This document shows, in pieces, positions 59,837 through 64,000 of a stretch of DNA of 64,000 nucleotides. The notes beneath the pieces are model-generated. The model was not told where the DNA came from and did not search any database. It saw only the letters and a program-made list of their open reading frames with translations. This stretch comes from Silene conica (taxonomy: Eukaryota > Streptophyta > Magnoliopsida > Caryophyllales > Caryophyllaceae), in the NCBI GenBank assembly GCA_029255685.2, contig CM055314.2, positions 43,544,772 through 43,608,771 of the forward strand. Reading direction: 5' to 3'. Made by a program: the position numbers and the translations under genes. Every line of letters starts with the position of its first letter. Position 1 is the stretch's first letter.

Positions 59837-60375
59837 TTTTTTGATAAAATGTGAGAAGTATATATATCAAAAAACCAAAACCATCCATACAATTTACATG
59901 CTTAAGTGCAGGTTCGAATCCCCTATGCACTTTGAAAAAAAACCAAACAAACAAACTTTAAAGTAAAGCTGATTTCCTTAACATAACTAATGTGCTAACT
60001 ACACACAATTACTCATGTGTCTTGTATCTAATTCTGGCCATAACTTCTCTAATGATGGTCATAGCAAGAAACTCAGGTCTCACAAGAGTACCATTCACAC
60101 GGGCATTATTTCGTTGCATCCAAACATGATAGTAGAGGCCAGTGATGAGCAGAGCCAGTTTTTTCCATTGAGGATCACGATTGTGTCCCTGAAACATTAT
60201 GATCTCTGAGGGAATAATGAGTTGCATAGACCTCTCAATAGCTTCCTTAACCTTACCACTATAAGGGCAGTCCAGGAACAAGTGATCCCTGGTTTCAGCA
60301 GCAACCTCACAATTGCAGCACAAATCATCACTACAACAGCCAAAACTGAACAGTTTAACTTTCAGATTCAGGCCA
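59837..60375 (-). mobile_element. 5'-truncated LINE in H unit 2
   Basis: Same 539 bp and same 17-bp TSD (59820-59836 and 60376-60392) as in unit 1, so the copy was duplicated with the array rather than inserted twice. zf-RVT ORF at 60323-60009. Confidence 0.93.
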
Positions 60376-61054
60376 TGAGTCTCCTATTCTTTCCTTACCC
60401 AATTTCGAAAAATTGTTTGAGGTTGAGTGTGATGCAAGTGGTGTTGGCATTGGGGCTGTCCTAGTACAAGAACACAAGCCCATAGCATACTTTAGTGAGA
60501 AGTTGAGTGGTGTTAAGCTCAATTATTCAACCTATGACAAAGAGTTTTATGCCATCATTAGAACCTTAAACCATTGGAGTCACTACCTTAAACCAAAGCC
60601 TTTTGTGTTACATTCTGACCATGAGGCCGTCAAATACATCAATGGGCAACATAAGTTAAACCATAGGCATGCTAAGTGGGTAGAGTTCCTCCAATCCTTT
60701 AACTTTTCAAGCAAGTACATTGAGGGTAAGAACAATGTGGTAGCGGATGCTTTGTCTAGGAGGTCACTCATGTTGAGTTACATGGAGCAAAGGGTGCTTG
60801 GGTTTGAGTATATGAAGGAGCTTTATCATGAAGATGTAGACTTCAAGGAGGAGTGGGAGTTGCTCAATGAGGGGCGTGGGAAGGAAGGAGGCAAGTATTG
60901 GCTTCAAGAGGGGTTCTTGTTCTTGAGGAACCGATTGTGCATACGAAAGAGTCCCTATAGAAACTTGCTTGTGAAAGAGGTGCACTCCAATGGGCTGGCC
61001 GGCCATTTTGGCATACAAAAGACCTATGACATCCTCCAAGAGCAATTCTATTGA
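60376..61054 (+). pseudogene. H RNase H and integrase zinc region, unit 2
   Basis: Same sequence and same terminating TGA as unit 1. Confidence 0.9.
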
Positions 61055-62091
61055 TGCTTGGGGATGTGCAAGATGTGATCAAAAGGTGTGCTCCTTGTCA
61101 ACACTCGAAGGCTCATTTCAAAACAGCCCCCTACACACCCTTACCCGTCCCAAACAAGCCATGGGAGGACCTAAGTATGGATTTCATTGTTGCACTACCA
61201 AGAACTCAAAGAGGAAAGGATTCTATCATGGTGGTTGTGGATTGTTTTAGCAAGATGGCTCACTTCATTGCTTGCAAGAAAACAGAAGATGCTAGTAGTG
61301 TTGCCGAGCTATACTTCAAGGAGATTGTCAAGTTACATGGTGTGCCAAGGTCCATTGTGTCGGATAGGGATACCAAGTTCGTGAGTCACTTTTGGAGGAC
61401 CCTATGGAAGCTACTTAATACTAGACTCTTGTTTAGTACCTCTCATCATCCTCAAACCGATGGGCAAACCGAGGTTACTAACAAGACTCTAGGGAAGATC
61501 CTAAGGTGTATAGTGGCTAAGTCTTTGAAGGATTGGGATCTCAAGCTAGCTCAAGCTGAGTTTGCCTTCAATAGAGCCCCATCAACAAACACGGGCAAGT
61601 CTCCCTTTGAGGTTGTGTATGGTGAGAACCCCCTCATACCTACTGATTTGGCTCCTATCAAGAGGGTTTCCATGTATTATGATGCTAAGAAAAGAGTGGA
61701 ACAAATGCTTAACATCCACCAACAAGTGAAGAGGCAAATTGAGAGGTCAAATGAGCAATACAAAGCTCGTGCCAAGGGGAACAAGAACATCAAAAGCTTT
61801 GAACCGGGGGACTTAGTATGGGTGCACTTAAGGAAAGAGAGGTTCCCACTCAAGAGGAAGAACAAGTTAATGCCTAGGGCAGATGGCCCTTTTGAGATCA
61901 TTGAAAAACTTGGTCCAAATGCTTACAAAGTTGATCTTCCGGGAGAGTATGGAGTCCATGGCACCTTCAATGTGGGTGATTTGAGTCCATATTATGGAGA
62001 CATGGAGGTTGAGGATGCACCGGATTTGAGGACAAATCCTTTTGAAGAAGGGGAGATTGAAATGAACCAAGGTGACCTATCTACTACCTAA
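61051..62091 (+). pseudogene. H integrase, unit 2
   Basis: Identical by eye to unit 1, including the frameshift at its start, the DDE residues and the 34-bp overlap with the LTR. Confidence 0.9.
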
Positions 62092-62879
62092 GTCAAGTCC
62101 AAGCTCTTTTTCGTCCAAGGGGCTGCTCTAAGGCACTCTTAAGTCCTACCAAGTACATATCCTAAAGGGTGGGACATTTTTATGTCATGTTAAGTTATGT
62201 TATGTTAGTTTATGCAAGCAAAACAAATCTGATGCTAAGGTAAATAAGGGGCCACGGCTAAGCACATGCTCAAGGTTCCTTATTTCCTCTTTTGTGGAGA
62301 CATCATAGAAAGCTAAAGGGATCAAATGCCTAGAAAGGAAGGTCAACAAGGGCTGTTTCAAGCATAAAAAAGGAGCTGCAAAAGGGTCTGAAAAACTGTT
62401 TTGTGTAAGGTAAAGCAAGGCAAGGTCACTATCAATGTAAGAGCAGCCTGTTTTGCTCAGTTTTTAGCCCCAAGACAGCCGTTGCCAAGGCTTGTACTTA
62501 GCTTATTTTCTGAAACTTTTGTGCACCACAAGATTAACATGTAATGTAGGGTGTGGATTGGGTTTGCTTGGCCTATAAAAGCATCCATTCTAACACTCAC
62601 AAGGCAGATTGAATTGAGCTTATAAATCAGAAACTTTTCTAAGTTTTCTAAACTACATTGCTTAGTGCTTGTAGAAGTCATTTGCTTAGTGCTTTGGCTT
62701 GTTATTTTGCTTTGCTTAGTGCTGGTAGGATAACTAGTTCTTGGTTAGTGGCTGTGTGCTTAACTAAGTCCATATCCCAAGTGAAAACATCACAAGAAAC
62801 GACATACACAAACCCCTCTAAACTTTCTGTTTTCGACTTCAAAAATGACTAAGTACTAAATCTAACTAGTTTTAGTTCA
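62058..62879 (+). repeat. H LTR 3 (822 bp)
   Basis: Same as LTR 2 except for an extra G in the TTGGGTTTGC run near 62560. Confidence 0.85.
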
Positions 62880-64000
62880 ATTGGTTATCAGAGCTTAGGT
62901 TTTTCTTTGTGAGGATACATCCCTAGCTACATTAAAAAAACACAAAAACAACCATGAGTGAAGAGAGAATAGCTGGTATGGAGACTAAGTTGGAGACTCT
63001 ACATGAGGAAGTTCAAGTCATGATGGAGGCCATGAACACCATAATGGCTAACATCCCTACTCCAAGGAGAGGAGCACAACCAAACCGTGGAAGGGGCAGG
63101 GGGCGTGGCTTTGTGGGGGCTGGAAGAGGAGTTCACGAGGAGGAAGAGGAGGCCAACTCAGATTCCGAGGAGTCCACCATAGAAGCTCACCATGGAGGCC
63201 TCAACAAAGATGTCAAGGTAGAACTTCCTGAATTTCTTGGTAATTTAAATCCCGAGGACCTCTTAGATTGGCTTAGAAGTGTTGAGAGAGTCTTTGAATT
63301 TAAAGGATATTCTAAGGCTTTTAAAGTTGCTATCCTTAAGTTCAAAGGCTATGCCTCTCTTTGGTATGAGAACATGAAAAACCAAAGGAGAAGGGAGGGT
63401 AAAGAAACCATTAAGTCATGGACTAAGTTAAAAAAGAAACTCAAGGAAAAGTTTGTACCAAGAGACTACACTCAAGACATGTTTGTTAAACTCACCACCC
63501 TTAAACAAGACCAACAACCACTTGAGACTTACCTTAGGGAGTTTGAACAACTCACTTTACAATGTGAAATGAATGAGAAACCCGAACAGAAAATTGCTAG
63601 GTTTGTTGAGGGCCTAGATTACCACATTGCTAGTAGAGTCAAAATGCAACAAGTATGGTCCTTTGATGAAGCCGTGAACTTGGCTATGAGAGTGGAAAAG
63701 ATGGGTAAGGGTCGGACCAATGCTACACAAAAACAGCCACAAAAACAACCTACACCTAAGCCTCCTTTTGGAACCAAAACCAATGAACCACCCACACAAA
63801 ATCGAACAACCACCTTTGACAAAAAATCAGAAACTAATATCACACAAAAACAGCCCATTCCCCTCAAAAGATGCTACCAATGTCAAGGCTATGGCCATTT
63901 TGCAAAAGATTGTGCTTCCAAAAGAGCCCTTAGCACATTTGAAGTAGTCCATTGGGGTGAAGATGAGATCCTTGTGTGTGATGATATGGAGGAAGTGTCG
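62880..64000 (+). pseudogene. H unit 3, gag part, cut by the window end
   Basis: PBS and leader, then ORF from ATG 62954, open to the window end through gag and the CCHC knuckle. It carries the same residue as unit 1 at the Pro/Gln position (63738). Whether it also has the LINE and frameshift cannot be seen. Confidence 0.85.

Larger units (their letters stand above)
50498..64000 (+). mobile_element. Head-to-tail tandem array of gypsy element H
   Basis: Three LTRs (about 50498-51315, 56276-57096, 62058-62879) alternate with two complete internal regions and one cut by the window end, with a period of 5781-5782 bp. Differences between units are few by eye: 52174 C versus 57955 A, 53433 A versus 59215 C, one A-run base near 57150, and an extra G near 62560. 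The LTR start is placed at TGAAATGAACC because it follows hairpin and PPT by 18 nt and because the repeat at the left edge already begins at CCAAGG (50504). Confidence 0.9.

Overview
The window is a block of nested LTR retrotransposons from a plant nuclear genome. The evidence is plant Ty1/copia and Ty3/gypsy polyproteins, initiator-Met primer-binding sites (TGGTATCAGAGC), an Athila-type element, a TRIM-like short LTR and a 5'-truncated plant LINE. I see no host gene, rRNA or tRNA gene. Nearly all recognisable reading frames belong to transposons, and almost all are broken. The species cannot be named from this sequence.

Layout, outermost first. (1) A degenerate minus-strand copia element runs from its 3' LTR (224-1171) through pol (about 1954-4845), gag (26124-27063), a long leader and the PBS (29282-29293) to its 5' LTR (29296-29429, resuming 50244-50503). 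(2) Between its gag and pol sits an Athila-type gypsy element on the minus strand (4851-26123): two LTRs, gag-pol with five visible lesions, and an intact 476-codon ORF downstream of pol. (3) Inside the Athila element sits a plus-strand non-coding LTR element, 'F' (6984-16267, TSD GAGGA). (4) In F's right LTR sits a 1.05-kb solo LTR (14343-15391, TSD TAAGA). (5) The copia 5' LTR is split by a solo LTR 'A' (29430-50243). A is split by a large non-coding minus-strand element 'B-E' (31227-48985, TSD CCCGC). The internal region of B-E holds a sister element 'C-D' (34382-42456, TSD GTAAC). A second copy of the 1-kb solo LTR sits in LTR E (47029-48059, TSD CGACA). (6) From about 50498 to the window end, the copia LTR is interrupted by a head-to-tail array of a plus-strand gypsy element 'H' with a 5.78-kb period (LTR-internal-LTR-internal-LTR-internal). 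Both complete units carry the same LINE insertion and the same integrase frameshift.

No genes work together as a host pathway. The useful content is structural. First, the Athila element carries 12 copies of a paired box, GGTCGGTCGACC-N9-GGTCGGTCGACC, whose two boxes are always exactly 21 bp apart while the spacer varies. The pairs occur in its LTRs, untranslated regions and gag-pol linker. Second, five gypsy-type families have a hairpin with a (G/A)GGA-type loop ending 17-19 nt before the LTR edge, with different but self-complementary stems. Third, the B-E/C-D family has two such hairpin-PPT modules about 125 bp apart, and solo LTR A begins at the inner one, which suggests alternative plus-strand priming. 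Fourth, element C-D has a TRIM-like LTR and internal segment spliced between its own 5' LTR and primer-binding site.

All boundaries, TSDs and repeat counts were read by eye. Similarity is stated qualitatively because no alignment could be run.
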